Of a stretch of 64,000 nt of DNA, positions 51,540-59,972 are shown in pieces. The DNA is taken from contig OY729512.2 in NCBI GenBank assembly GCA_963422445.2, positions 3,906,001 to 3,970,000 on the forward strand. Direction: 5' to 3'. The position numbers and the translations under genes are program-made. The DNA is from G963422445 sp963422445. GTDB lineage: Bacteria > Pseudomonadota > Alphaproteobacteria > Thalassobaculales > Thalassobaculaceae. The notes below the pieces were generated by a model. It saw only the letters and a list, made by a program, of their open reading frames with translations. It was not told where the DNA came from and ran no database searches. How positions within the stretch are numbered: the stretch's first letter is position 1; every line of letters starts with the position of its first letter.

Positions 51540-52275
51540 CAATGGGCAGCCCGCGCCTTGCCGGCAAGACCGTGGAGATCGGCGCCTGCGGCGGCAAGTG
51601 GGCGCGGACCCGACGCACCGCAAAGCGCGACCTGCGCGCCGCCAGAGTGAGGCTGGCGGCGCCGCGCGACGCCGGGAGCCGGGAGCTGCTCGACATGCTC
51701 GCCGTGTCCGTAACCGAGCCCGACCCGCCGGCAAGGAGCGCCTCAACGGGCTGCTGAGCAGCGAAGGCAACGCCGACGCCGAAACCGCTCGGACCGTCGT
51801 CACCTGGTACGAACGCCGATGGACCATCGAGGAGGACGTCAAGGTCCTCAAGACCGGCACCCGCGTCGAGGACCGAAAACGCGACCACGCCGATGACCTG
51901 CGAAACTGTGTCGCCTTCGATGCCATCACCGCCTGCCACGTCTTCGATCTCGAACGAAGAGCGCGCGACACCCCGGACATCCCGCCAACCACCTCGTCTC
52001 CGACGACCAAATCGCCATCCTCGACATCAGGCTGATGGCCGACGGCATGGGTCGAGCCCGCCCGCCACCCGACAAGCCCCCGGACATCCGCACCTTCGTC
52101 ATCGATGTCGCCAGGGTCGCTGGCTTCGATCCAGGAAAACACCAGCCCCTGCCGGGAACACAACTGCTCTGGAAAGGCTGTGTCTACCTGCAACATGCGA
52201 CACTCACATACCGCGCCTTGAAGAACCTCGACATGATCAAAAAAGGGAACCGACTCAACAGTGGGGAATTGAGAG
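51540..52275 (+). pseudogene. DUF4338-IS4 transposase, C-terminal half in opposite orientation
   Basis: Plus strand, in two or three frames: 'TVEIGACGGKWARTRRTAKR', 'LDMLAVSVTEPDPPA', 'VVTWYERRWTIEEDVKVLKT' (the Tn5 'YxxRWxIEExxK' Glu motif), 'DHADDLRNCVAFDAITACHV', 'KPPDIRTFVIDVARVAGFDP', ending 'NRLNSGEL'. It lacks the N-terminal half, which lies head-to-head on the minus strand. The element end (about 52275, GTGGGGAATTGAGAG) abuts a Lon-like gene remnant. Confidence 0.75.
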
Positions 52276-52624
52276 ACGCCCGGCGGGGAAAGCATAAGGT
52301 CGTCAGTTTGCCCGGCTCCTGGAAATCGTGAACATAACACCAGCCTGGATGGCCGGCATGGTTGCGGCAGCTCGTTTGAGTTCCTGGCGCAAGAGTACAC
52401 GTTTGTCGGTTCCGGCCACGCCATGCGAAAATATTGTAGCTGAGACACGCCATGCCGACGCCGAATCTCATGGCCTCGATCGCCCGTTCCTGACCCAGAT
52501 CATCCGGTGGTACGCCAACGTCCCCGTCTACCGATAGCTGGAAATCATTCGGATCGCGCGCAGTAAACAGTTGTTCTGGGTCGAGGCTATTGGCGTCATC
52601 GACGGCTGGGGTGCGGCATGTCAT
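52276..52624 (-). pseudogene. Lon-like ATP-dependent protease, N-terminal remnant
   Basis: Minus strand from ATG 52624. 'SLDPEQLFTARDPNDFQLS' and 'DDLGQERAIEAMRFGVGM', then 'YNIFA', and in a shifted frame 'GVAGTDKRVLLRQELKRAAA', followed by 'WCYVHDFQEPGKLTTLCFPR'. These match the start of the Lon-related AAA proteases (S16 family, LonB/YcbZ type), which begin 'LxxEQLxxRCDPxxFxFxT...IGQxRAxEAxxFGxGI...YNxFxxG' and then 'WVYVNNFxxPxxPxxLxLP'. Only ~115 of more than 700 residues remain. An IS4-type end cuts the gene at 52275 and an IS5 copy lies 134 bp upstream of its start, so the promoter is also displaced. Confidence 0.75.
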
Positions 52625-52757
52625 GCTCTCTCGCCTGAGCGATCCACGTTCTCTCGAGGTATAGCCTGACGGAACGATCAACAGGCACCATACGATCGAG
52701 ACGGTAATGTTGCCACACGGGTTGTGGGCGGAGATCACGGGCGCGTCGCTGAGTGTC

Positions 52758-53715
52758 TGACCTAAAATTGGTTAGTATCTGGATCATAATGATATCAATT
52801 AGTTAGAGTAACTTGCATGCGTCCGAGGCGGCGCATGAGAACACGGCTTGGAGCCAGCAGGAGCCAAGCGAGAGAGCTGGCGATGGATCGCTCGAAATCT
52901 CTGGAGAGGCGCCGACAGCGGCGCAGCCATCCGAAGGTGCGTTCGGCCACCCAGCGCCGGGATATGACGACGAACCTCTTGGTATCCTTGGGTTTTCCGA
53001 TGACCTCCACAGGGATCGGGCAATTCGCTTCCTTGAGCGCGCTTGCCAGCTTGTCGCCGCCATAGGCGCCGTCGGCAAACACGATCTGCACCGTGTTCTG
53101 ACTGGCCTGCAACGCCAGCAACAAGGGAAGCGCGCCATCCTGGTCCTGGATGTGCGCCGGATGGACCTGGGCGGCAAGCATGTTGCCGTCGACGTCGACG
53201 GCAAGGTGACGCTTGCGGCCCTTGATCGTCTTGCCGGCATCGTCGCCGCATTCCTCGCTACCCGCCTCGACCGTCGGCACGCTCCGACTGTCGATGATGG
53301 CCGCGCTCGGGTCAGCACTACGCCCCGACCGGAGCCGCTCGAGCGTCGTAAAACGGGCGCAAACCTGCTCCAGGACCCCCGACCGGGACCACGCGTCGAA
53401 ATAGGTCTGAACTGTCGTAAACACCGGACAATCCTTCGGTAATGCCCGCCAACTACACCCTGTCCAGAGCATGTAGGCGATCGCGTTCACCACGTCGCGC
53501 AGGTCCACCTGACGGGGACGACCAAGCCGGCGCGACGGTGGAAGAAGCGGGTCCAGCAAGACCCACTCGGCATCGATCAGATCGCTTTCGTAACGCTCCG
53601 TCTTGCGGCTATACTGCTTCCGGGTGGTTTCGTTCCAAGGTGTGATGCCCCCCATGGTGTGAGTGTTCACCCATGAAGATACACCATGCGAGACTACCCA
53701 ACCAATTTTAGGTCA
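52758..53715 (-). mobile_element. IS5-family element, intact copy
   Basis: 958 bp with perfect 16-bp inverted repeats TGACCTAAAATTGGTT (52758-52773, and inverted at 53700-53715). It contains one open transposase gene. A close relative is the decayed copy at 2493-3432, in the opposite orientation ~50 kb away. The pair could support inversion of the whole interval by recombination. Confidence 0.92.
52795..53670 (-). CDS. IS5-family transposase
   Basis: 291 residues (GTG 53670; an ATG at 53655 would remove five residues). Complete DDE core: first Asp in 'PSAAIIDSRSVPTVEAGSEE', second in 'IVFADGAYGGDKLASALKEA', Glu in 'WVAERTFGWLRRCRRLSRDF'. The N-terminal part includes 'LIDAEWVLLDPLLPPSRRLG' and 'AIAYMLWTGCSWRALPKDCP', typical of single-ORF IS5 relatives. 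Predicted active, and probably the source of the older copy at 2.5 kb. Confidence 0.93.
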   Translation of the reverse strand: MNTHTMGGITPWNETTRKQYSRKTERYESDLIDAEWVLLDPLLPPSRRLGRPRQVDLRDVVNAIAYMLWTGCSWRALPKDCPVFTTVQTYFDAWSRSGVLEQVCARFTTLERLRSGRSADPSAAIIDSRSVPTVEAGSEECGDDAGKTIKGRKRHLAVDVDGNMLAAQVHPAHIQDQDGALPLLLALQASQNTVQIVFADGAYGGDKLASALKEANCPIPVEVIGKPKDTKRFVVISRRWVAERTFGWLRRCRRLSRDFERSIASSLAWLLLAPSRVLMRRLGRMQVTLTN

Positions 53716-53987
53716 AGCTCTGAGGCCTTGCCTGATCGGGTGCCGTCCTGCATATGCGCGACAACAACCCGGTATCGTCGGGTCCCGAATGCAAAAGGCG
53801 GTCGGAGTCCATGGTGGACGTATCGCAGTTTGGCGCGGTCACCGGTTTTGAGTCGCACCGGATGTGATATTGTCGATACGCATCGCGATCAATAGAGTAC
53901 GGTGACCTGTGTCGGATATTGCCCGGTCGCGGCGTCTGTCGTAGCCCGCCAGCGTCACGAAATTGGATTCAAGCGGAACCGAAGTCC
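53716..53987. other. Region upstream of metA
   Basis: 270 bp between the IS5 end and metA. I looked for a SAM riboswitch, which often precedes metA in alphaproteobacteria, and did not find a convincing one. A promoter is expected here but cannot be placed. Confidence 0.4.
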
Positions 53988-54908
53988 ATGCCGATCAAGA
54001 TCCCCGAGGACCTGCCCGCCAGTGACGTACTGGAAAAAGAAGGCGTATTGCTGATCAAGGAAAACGACGCGATTCGGCAAGATATCAGGCCGATGCGGAT
54101 TGCTCTCCTCAATCTTATGCCAAAGAAAATCGATACCGAGACTCAGCTCGTTCGGGTTCTGGCCGGGTCGCCGCTGCAGGTCGAAATGACCCTGGTCACC
54201 CCGACCGGGTACACGCCAAAGAACACGCCGCGGGAGCATATGCTCGACTTCTACAAGGAGTTCGAAGCTATCCGGGATCACAAATTCGACGGCCTGATCG
54301 TGACCGGCGCCCCGATCGAACAAATGCCCTTCGAGGATGTTTCCTACTGGGATGAACTCCGCCGCATCTTTGACTGGTCACGCACCAACATCCACGGCAC
54401 GTTCAATTTGTGCTGGGGAGCCCAGGCGGCCCTCTACCATTTTTACGGAATCCCCAAATACCAGCTTCCGGAAAAGCGATTCGGCGTGTTCGATCATCGG
54501 GTTCTCGACAACAGGTCACTCTTGTTGCGTGGTTTGAGTGACGTCATTTCGGTCCCGGTCTCGCGACATACGGAGAACCGGGTCGGGGACTTCAGAAAGC
54601 ACCCGCATCTCGATGTTCTGATCGAGTCGGACGAGGCAGGAATGTGTCTGGTGCAGGATCCGGTTCTGCGTCACGTTCACAATTTCAACCATCTTGAGTA
54701 TGATTCCGATACGCTGCATCATGAATATATGCGCGATGTGAGTGATGGTCGGCCGATTGCGCCGCCTCTGCATTACTATCCTGACGACGATCCATTGCAG
54801 GCTCCTGTCAACACTTGGCGTGGCAGTGGACATCTCGTGTTTTCGAACTGGGTTAACTATCTCTACCAGACGACGCCATTTGATCCCGGTCAGATCGGTG
54901 AAATCTGA
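53988..54908 (+). CDS. metA: Homoserine O-acyltransferase (predicted acetyl-specific MetA)
   Basis: 306 residues. It activates homoserine with acyl-CoA at the first step of methionine synthesis. Residue numbering matches the E. coli enzyme: nucleophile Cys142 in 'FNLCWGAQAAL', His235 and Glu237 in 'HNFNHLEYDSDTL'. Residue 111 is Glu ('TGAPIEQMPFEDV'), where succinyltransferases have Gly. Established work on this family links Glu111 to acetyl-CoA, so O-acetylhomoserine is the expected product. It starts at ATG 53988. The gene stands alone, with an AT-rich spacer after it. A weak hairpin (GAACGA...TCGTTC, ~54940-54962) follows the stop without a clear T run. Confidence 0.93.
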   Translation: MPIKIPEDLPASDVLEKEGVLLIKENDAIRQDIRPMRIALLNLMPKKIDTETQLVRVLAGSPLQVEMTLVTPTGYTPKNTPREHMLDFYKEFEAIRDHKFDGLIVTGAPIEQMPFEDVSYWDELRRIFDWSRTNIHGTFNLCWGAQAALYHFYGIPKYQLPEKRFGVFDHRVLDNRSLLLRGLSDVISVPVSRHTENRVGDFRKHPHLDVLIESDEAGMCLVQDPVLRHVHNFNHLEYDSDTLHHEYMRDVSDGRPIAPPLHYYPDDDPLQAPVNTWRGSGHLVFSNWVNYLYQTTPFDPGQIGEI

Positions 54909-55442
54909 CAGGCCTCGACCCGATTTGAACGATATATGCGCGAACGACAGGTCTCGTTCGAACAGTAGAAGTGCGAGAACAGAGACAGAGCGGCGACGAT
55001 ACGGGCTCGGATTTACCATTTTTCGTTTCACAGACTCACCGTCCCTTCGCGATAAGCCGTGAAAACAGGATGTCATTGGGAAAGATTAATCTAGGACTTG
55101 GGGAAGGATATCCAACTCGCTACAGTACATGTTCTTGAATACGATAACTGTCCCTAATATACAATGTAGAAAATTGAAATGGACGAGAAATAAATTCGAG
55201 ACTTTTTTCAATTCACTAAATATCACCAAATAGTTATGGCTTTCTGTAGAGCTATTTTGACCGCTTCTCGATAGCGGTTTCATCCCAAATTTCAGGTCCT
55301 TTGGCTGCCAAACGATTCAGGCGCCTATTTCAGTTTGAAGCGCAACATGTTTGATAGGGGATTCAGATCCTGTGTCCGCAGTATGTTATTGGTGGTCAAG
55401 TGATGGCGATACTCTCCAAAGTGCAAACCAAGGAGAGATATC
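54909..55442. other. AT-rich intergenic region
   Basis: About 530 bp, visibly lower in GC than the rest of the window, especially 55060-55300. Short frames on both strands are not gene-like. It may be foreign DNA brought with the IS30 remnant, or a long 3'/5' untranslated region. Confidence 0.45.
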
Positions 55443-55836
55443 ATGCCCTCAGGACACCGTCACCTGACCTTCGAGCAACGATGCCAAATCGAGGCGCTTC
55501 TTGAAAGGGGCGATTCGCTGAGATCGATCGCCCGGGCGCTTGGCTGCCATGTCTCGACGATCAGCCGGGAGTTGAAGCGGAATACCGGTCGGCGGGGATA
55601 CCGGATGCAGCAGGCTTAAGCGCTTTGCGACAGAGTGTCGTCATGTGGCCTCGTCCGTGCCGCGCAAGACGACCGCGGCGGCCTGGGCCTTGGTCGAGGA
55701 GACGCTGACCCTGCGTTGGAGTCCAGAGCAGATATCCGACCGTCTCCTGCTTGAAGGCCTGCTGTCCGTCAGCGCGACCTGGATCGACCGCCACATCCGG
55801 GCGGCTGGCGGAACCCACGATAACGCCACGCTATAA
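55443..55836 (+). pseudogene. IS30-family transposase remnant
   Basis: ATG 55443 with AGGAGA upstream: 'RHLTFEQRCQIEALLERGDS', 'RSIARALGCHVSTISRELKR' (helix-turn-helix) and a stop at 55617-55619, then in another frame 'LVEETLTLRWSPEQISDRLL', 'VSATWIDRHIRA'. These are the N-terminal and early core regions of IS30 transposases. The catalytic core is absent after ~55836. Two or more lesions, inactive. Confidence 0.8.
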
Positions 55837-56108
55837 ACAGCGAGTCCGTAATCAAGAGTTTGGTGACACGAATTCTTGCCAAAAAAAGACAGAAAAGCCC
55901 GTTTTCCCGGCTTAGCAGCATAGCGCTGGCGCGGAGAACTGCGGATTCGAATATTGTCAGTCTGGAAAGCAAGTTCTTGACCTTCGGCGCAGAGACATTG
56001 AAACTGTCCGGTGATTGAGGATGCCCGACGGTGCCGTGAGATCGGCGAAGCCATCGTGGCGCCGATTCGGACACATAATCTAAAGAGACACAGGGGGAGA
56101 GAAACGCG

Positions 56109-56576
56109 ATGCCTACCGTATCGATGACGGTGAACGGGAAATCCGTGTCCCAAACGGTCGAAGCGCGGACCTTGCTCGTTCAATTTCTCCGGGAGAACCT
56201 GCGGCTGACAGGCACCCATGTCGGCTGCGACACCAGCCAATGCGGCGCCTGTGTCGTACACGTGAACGGAAAGTCGGCAAAAAGTTGCACCATGCTGGCG
56301 ATCCAGGCCGAAGGCGCCGAGGTTACGACGATCGAGGGCTTGGCCGACGGCGACACGCTGCATCCAATGCAGGAAGCATTCCGCAACAATCATGGTCTGC
56401 AATGCGGCTTTTGCACCCCGGGCATGGTGATGAGCGCGATCGATCTGGTGAATACCAATCCGGATGCCTCGGAAACTGAAATCCGGGACTGGCTCGAAGG
56501 CAATATCTGCCGCTGTACCGGTTATCACAATATCGTGAAATCGATACAGGAAGCAGCACGGACGATGGGAGGCTGA
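56109..56576 (+). CDS. coxS: Molybdenum hydroxylase small [2Fe-2S] subunit (CoxS-like)
   Basis: 155 residues. Plant-type ferredoxin cluster 'HVGCDTSQCGACVVHVNGKS' plus the C-terminal helical-domain cluster 'CGFCTPGMVMSAIDL...CRCTGYHNIVKSIQEAARTM' (eight Cys in all). It transfers electrons from the molybdopterin site to FAD. Start at ATG 56109 with a strong GGGGGAGAG site. First gene of a coxS-coxL-coxM operon with 1-bp and 21-bp gaps. The promoter should lie in the 270-bp gap upstream. Confidence 0.93.
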   Translation: MPTVSMTVNGKSVSQTVEARTLLVQFLRENLRLTGTHVGCDTSQCGACVVHVNGKSAKSCTMLAIQAEGAEVTTIEGLADGDTLHPMQEAFRNNHGLQCGFCTPGMVMSAIDLVNTNPDASETEIRDWLEGNICRCTGYHNIVKSIQEAARTMGG

Positions 56577-56577
56577 C

Positions 56578-58944
56578 ATGCCTGATGGAGTAACCGGAAC
56601 TGGAATCGGGGCAGCCGTCAAACGCCTCGAAGACCAACGCCTGCTGACTGGCGCCGGCACCTATGTTGACGACGTCGATCGGCTGAACCAGACCTATGCT
56701 TACATCCTGCGCAGTCCGCACGCGCATGCGACCATCAAATCGATCGACATAACCAAGGCCAGCGATTGCCCCGGGGTCGTGGCGATCTTTACCGGCAGCG
56801 ACATGGAAGTCGGTGGCTTGCCATGCGGCTGGCTTATTCATTCCCAGGACGGTACGCCGATGCACGAACCGTCGCATCCGCCGTTGGCGATTGGCAAGGT
56901 CCGGCATGTCGGCGACGGCATCGCTGTGGTCATCGCCGAGAGCCTCGAGGAGGCAAAATGCGCGACGGACTGCATCAACGTCGATTACGATGTTCTGCCG
57001 GCGGTCATGGACATGAAGGCCGCCGCCGCCGGTGGCCCTCTGGTGCATGACGAAATCGAAACCAATCTCTGCTACGATTGGGGCTTGGGCGACTCCGAAG
57101 CTGTCGATGCGGCACTCGCCGAAGCCGACCGCGTCGTCGAAATCGATATCGTCAACAACCGGCTCATCCCCAATGCCATGGAGCCGCGCGCCGCGGTTGC
57201 TGAATTCAACAAGGCAAACGGCGAGTATACGCTCTATACGACAACCCAGAATCCGCACGTGATCCGGCTTCTCATGGGAGCATTCGTGCTTTCCATTCCG
57301 GAACACAAGCTCCGGGTGATTGCCCCGGATGTCGGCGGTGGCTTCGGGTCCAAGATCTTCCTCTACGCCGAAGAAACAATCATCACTTGGGCATCGGCCC
57401 GGGTCGGCCGGCCGATCAAGTGGACTGCGGAACGATCCGAGAGCTTCATGACCGACGCGCATGGCCGCGATCATGTGACCCATGCGCACCTGGGACTTGA
57501 CGCCGACGGTCATTTCACTGCGCTCAAGGTTGAGACATACGCCAATATGGGCGCTTATCTCTCGACCTTCGCGTCGAGCGTGCCAACCTATCTCTACGCA
57601 ACGCTGCTGGCCGGCGTGTACCGGACACCGGTGATCTACGCCAATGTAAAAGCGGTCTTTACCAATACGGTGCCGGTCGATGCCTATCGCGGCGCCGGAC
57701 GCCCGGAAGCGAGCTATCTGCTGGAGCGTCTGGTAGATCGGGCGGCTCGCGAAACCGGGCTGGAACAGGTCGAGATTCGGCGGCGCAACATGATTGGTCC
57801 CGATCAGTTCCCCTATCAGACACCGGTGGCGCTGGAATATGACTCCGGTAACTACCAAGCAACGCTCGATTCGGCCCTTGATCTTGCGGATGTAGCAGGA
57901 TTCGCGAACCGCAAGGCGGCATCGGAAGCCAATGGCAGGAAACGGGGTATCGGTTACTCGACTTATATCGAAGCCTGCGGCATCGCACCATCCGCGGTTG
58001 CCGGCGCTCTGGGTGCACGCGCCGGCCTTTATGAGTCGGCCGAGGTCCGGATTCATCCAACCGGTTCGGTGACAGTCTTTACCGGCAGCCACAGCCACGG
58101 TCAGGGGCACGAAACGACTTTCGCGCAATTGGTATCCGAGCAACTCGGAATTCCGCTGGAAAGCATCGAGATCAACCACGGGGATACCGGTAATGTGCAG
58201 TTCGGCATGGGAACCTACGGATCTCGGTCGTTGGCCGTCGGTGGTGAAGCCCTGCTCCGGGCGACAAACAAGGTCATCGCCAAAGCGTCGAAGATCGCCG
58301 CCCATATCATGGAAGCGTCGGTCGACGACATCGAGTTCGCGGGCGGCAATTTCACGGTTGCCGGGACCGACAAGTCCATGGCCTTCGGTGAGATCGCGCT
58401 GGCAGCCTATGTTCCGCATAACTTCCCGCATGACGAACTGGAACCGGGACTGGATGAAAGCGCCTTCTACGATCCCAAGAACTTCACCTTCCCTGGCGGC
58501 TGCCATATCTGCGAAGTCGAGGTCGATCCCGAGACCGGGGTCGTTTCAGTCGAAAACTTCACCGCCGTTGACGATGTCGGCCGGGTGATCAATCCGATGA
58601 TCGTCGAAGGCCAGGTACATGGTGGCGTGGCCCAGGGCATCGGACAGGCCTTGTTGGAAGGTTGTCATTACGACGGCGACGGTCAACTTCTGACCGGATC
58701 GTACATGGATTACACAATGCCGCGAGCAGACAATGTTCCGAACTTCAAGGTGGCGACTCAGGGAACGCTTTGCACCCATAACACGCTTGGCGTGAAAGGG
58801 GTCGGCGAAGTCGGGGCCATTGGTTCGCCGCCCGCGGTCATCAACGCCGTTGTCGACGCCTTGTCGGACTTCGGTGTGACGGATATCGCGATGCCGGCGA
58901 CGCCAGCGCGGGTATGGCAGACAATCCGGGACGCCCGGAACTGA
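56578..58944 (+). CDS. Molybdenum hydroxylase large subunit, form II CoxL-like
   Basis: 788 residues of the xanthine dehydrogenase family. N-terminal 'AVKRLEDQRLLTGAGTYVDD', central molybdopterin-binding regions 'PDVGGGFGSKIFLYAEETII' and 'GSHSHGQGHETTFAQLVSEQ', and C-terminal 'GVKGVGEVGAIGSPPAVINA' with the conserved Glu. The active-site loop reads 'AYRGAGRPEASYL' (~369-381). The form I CO dehydrogenase signature is AYxCSFR, so this is form II: CO may not be the natural substrate, and aldehydes or N-heterocycles are alternatives. It begins one base after the coxS stop. Confidence 0.93.
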   Translation: MPDGVTGTGIGAAVKRLEDQRLLTGAGTYVDDVDRLNQTYAYILRSPHAHATIKSIDITKASDCPGVVAIFTGSDMEVGGLPCGWLIHSQDGTPMHEPSHPPLAIGKVRHVGDGIAVVIAESLEEAKCATDCINVDYDVLPAVMDMKAAAAGGPLVHDEIETNLCYDWGLGDSEAVDAALAEADRVVEIDIVNNRLIPNAMEPRAAVAEFNKANGEYTLYTTTQNPHVIRLLMGAFVLSIPEHKLRVIAPDVGGGFGSKIFLYAEETIITWASARVGRPIKWTAERSESFMTDAHGRDHVTHAHLGLDADGHFTALKVETYANMGAYLSTFASSVPTYLYATLLAGVYRTPVIYANVKAVFTNTVPVDAYRGAGRPEASYLLERLVDRAARETGLEQVEIRRRNMIGPDQFPYQTPVALEYDSGNYQATLDSALDLADVAGFANRKAASEANGRKRGIGYSTYIEACGIAPSAVAGALGARAGLYESAEVRIHPTGSVTVFTGSHSHGQGHETTFAQLVSEQLGIPLESIEINHGDTGNVQFGMGTYGSRSLAVGGEALLRATNKVIAKASKIAAHIMEASVDDIEFAGGNFTVAGTDKSMAFGEIALAAYVPHNFPHDELEPGLDESAFYDPKNFTFPGGCHICEVEVDPETGVVSVENFTAVDDVGRVINPMIVEGQVHGGVAQGIGQALLEGCHYDGDGQLLTGSYMDYTMPRADNVPNFKVATQGTLCTHNTLGVKGVGEVGAIGSPPAVINAVVDALSDFGVTDIAMPATPARVWQTIRDARN

Positions 58945-58965
58945 GCACGAGAAGGATATCGAATT

Positions 58966-59760
58966 ATGGACGACTTCAACTACACGAAAGCCGGCAGCGT
59001 CGCCGATGCGGTCGCCGCCCTGCAAGCGTCCGCCGACGGAAGTGCTCTGGCGGGCGGGCAAACCCTGTTACCGACCATGAAACAACGTTTGGCCAGCCCC
59101 GGCGATATCGTCGATCTCAGCGGGATCGGCGAATTGTCCGGTATTGCGGTATCGGATGCCGTGACTATCCGCGCAATGACGACTCATGCGCAGGTCGCCG
59201 AGTCCGGTGACGTTCGCTCCGCGATTTCCGCTCTATCCGACCTTGCCGGCGGCATCGGCGATCCACAGGTCCGTAACTGCGGGACAATCGGCGGATCGAT
59301 CGCCAACAACGACCCGGCGGCCGACTACCCGGCGGCCTGTCTTGGTCTCGGCGCAACAATTCAGACCAATGCGCGTGAAATCTCCGCGGATTCGTTCTTC
59401 ACCGGCCTGTTCGAGACAGCCCTGGACGACGGAGAACTGATCACTGCGGTCCGGTTTCCAAAAGCCACGAAGGCCGCCTACATGAAATTCGCCAATCCGG
59501 CGTCGCGCTACGCACTGGTCGGAGTATTCGTCGCACAGACGGCGAGCGGCGTTCGGGTTGCGGTTACCGGAGCTGGCGAAGACGGCGTGTTCCGGGCGCA
59601 GGATCTGGAATCGGTCTTGTCGTCGAATTTTTCAGCCGTCGCGCTGAACGGCGTGTCGGTGTCGGCTGACGGCCTGATGAGCGATATCCACGCGAGTGCC
59701 GAATACCGGGCGCATCTGATTACCGTCATGGCCAAGCGGGCGGTCGCGGCGGCCGGCTGA
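58966..59760 (+). CDS. coxM: Molybdenum hydroxylase FAD-binding medium subunit (CoxM-like)
   Basis: 264 residues. FAD motifs 'DGSALAGGQTLLPTMKQRLA' (AGGQTLLP) and 'NCGTIGGSIANNDPAADYPA' (TIGGSxANxDPAAD) are intact, followed by the C-terminal 'YMKFANPASRYALVGVFVAQ'. It takes electrons from the [2Fe-2S] subunit to the quinone pool or another acceptor. 21 bp after the large subunit. With coxS and the large subunit it makes the complete (LMS)2 enzyme. Slightly shorter than many CoxM proteins (~285 residues) but no motif is missing. Confidence 0.93.
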   Translation: MDDFNYTKAGSVADAVAALQASADGSALAGGQTLLPTMKQRLASPGDIVDLSGIGELSGIAVSDAVTIRAMTTHAQVAESGDVRSAISALSDLAGGIGDPQVRNCGTIGGSIANNDPAADYPAACLGLGATIQTNAREISADSFFTGLFETALDDGELITAVRFPKATKAAYMKFANPASRYALVGVFVAQTASGVRVAVTGAGEDGVFRAQDLESVLSSNFSAVALNGVSVSADGLMSDIHASAEYRAHLITVMAKRAVAAAG

Positions 59761-59972
59761 CGGAAACCAGAGAAGACAGCGAAGGACGGTGGGCGGAGTT
59801 TGAAACGGCCGGCCGCCGCCGTTGAACGGAAGGGACCGGGACCGCACCGCATTGCATCCCCGGTACTATGATATCTGCAGACCCGGGCCAAGGCTTGAGG
59901 ATACCATACCCCACGCATGGTCCGGGTTCGGGCATCTGGTCACCTGAAGTGTCATGACGGGCGCAGATCGCG

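Noticed and set aside
53716..53987. SAM-II or other SAM riboswitch before metA
   Set aside because: The conserved pseudoknot segments were not found on reading the leader. A covariance search would be needed to exclude a diverged form.
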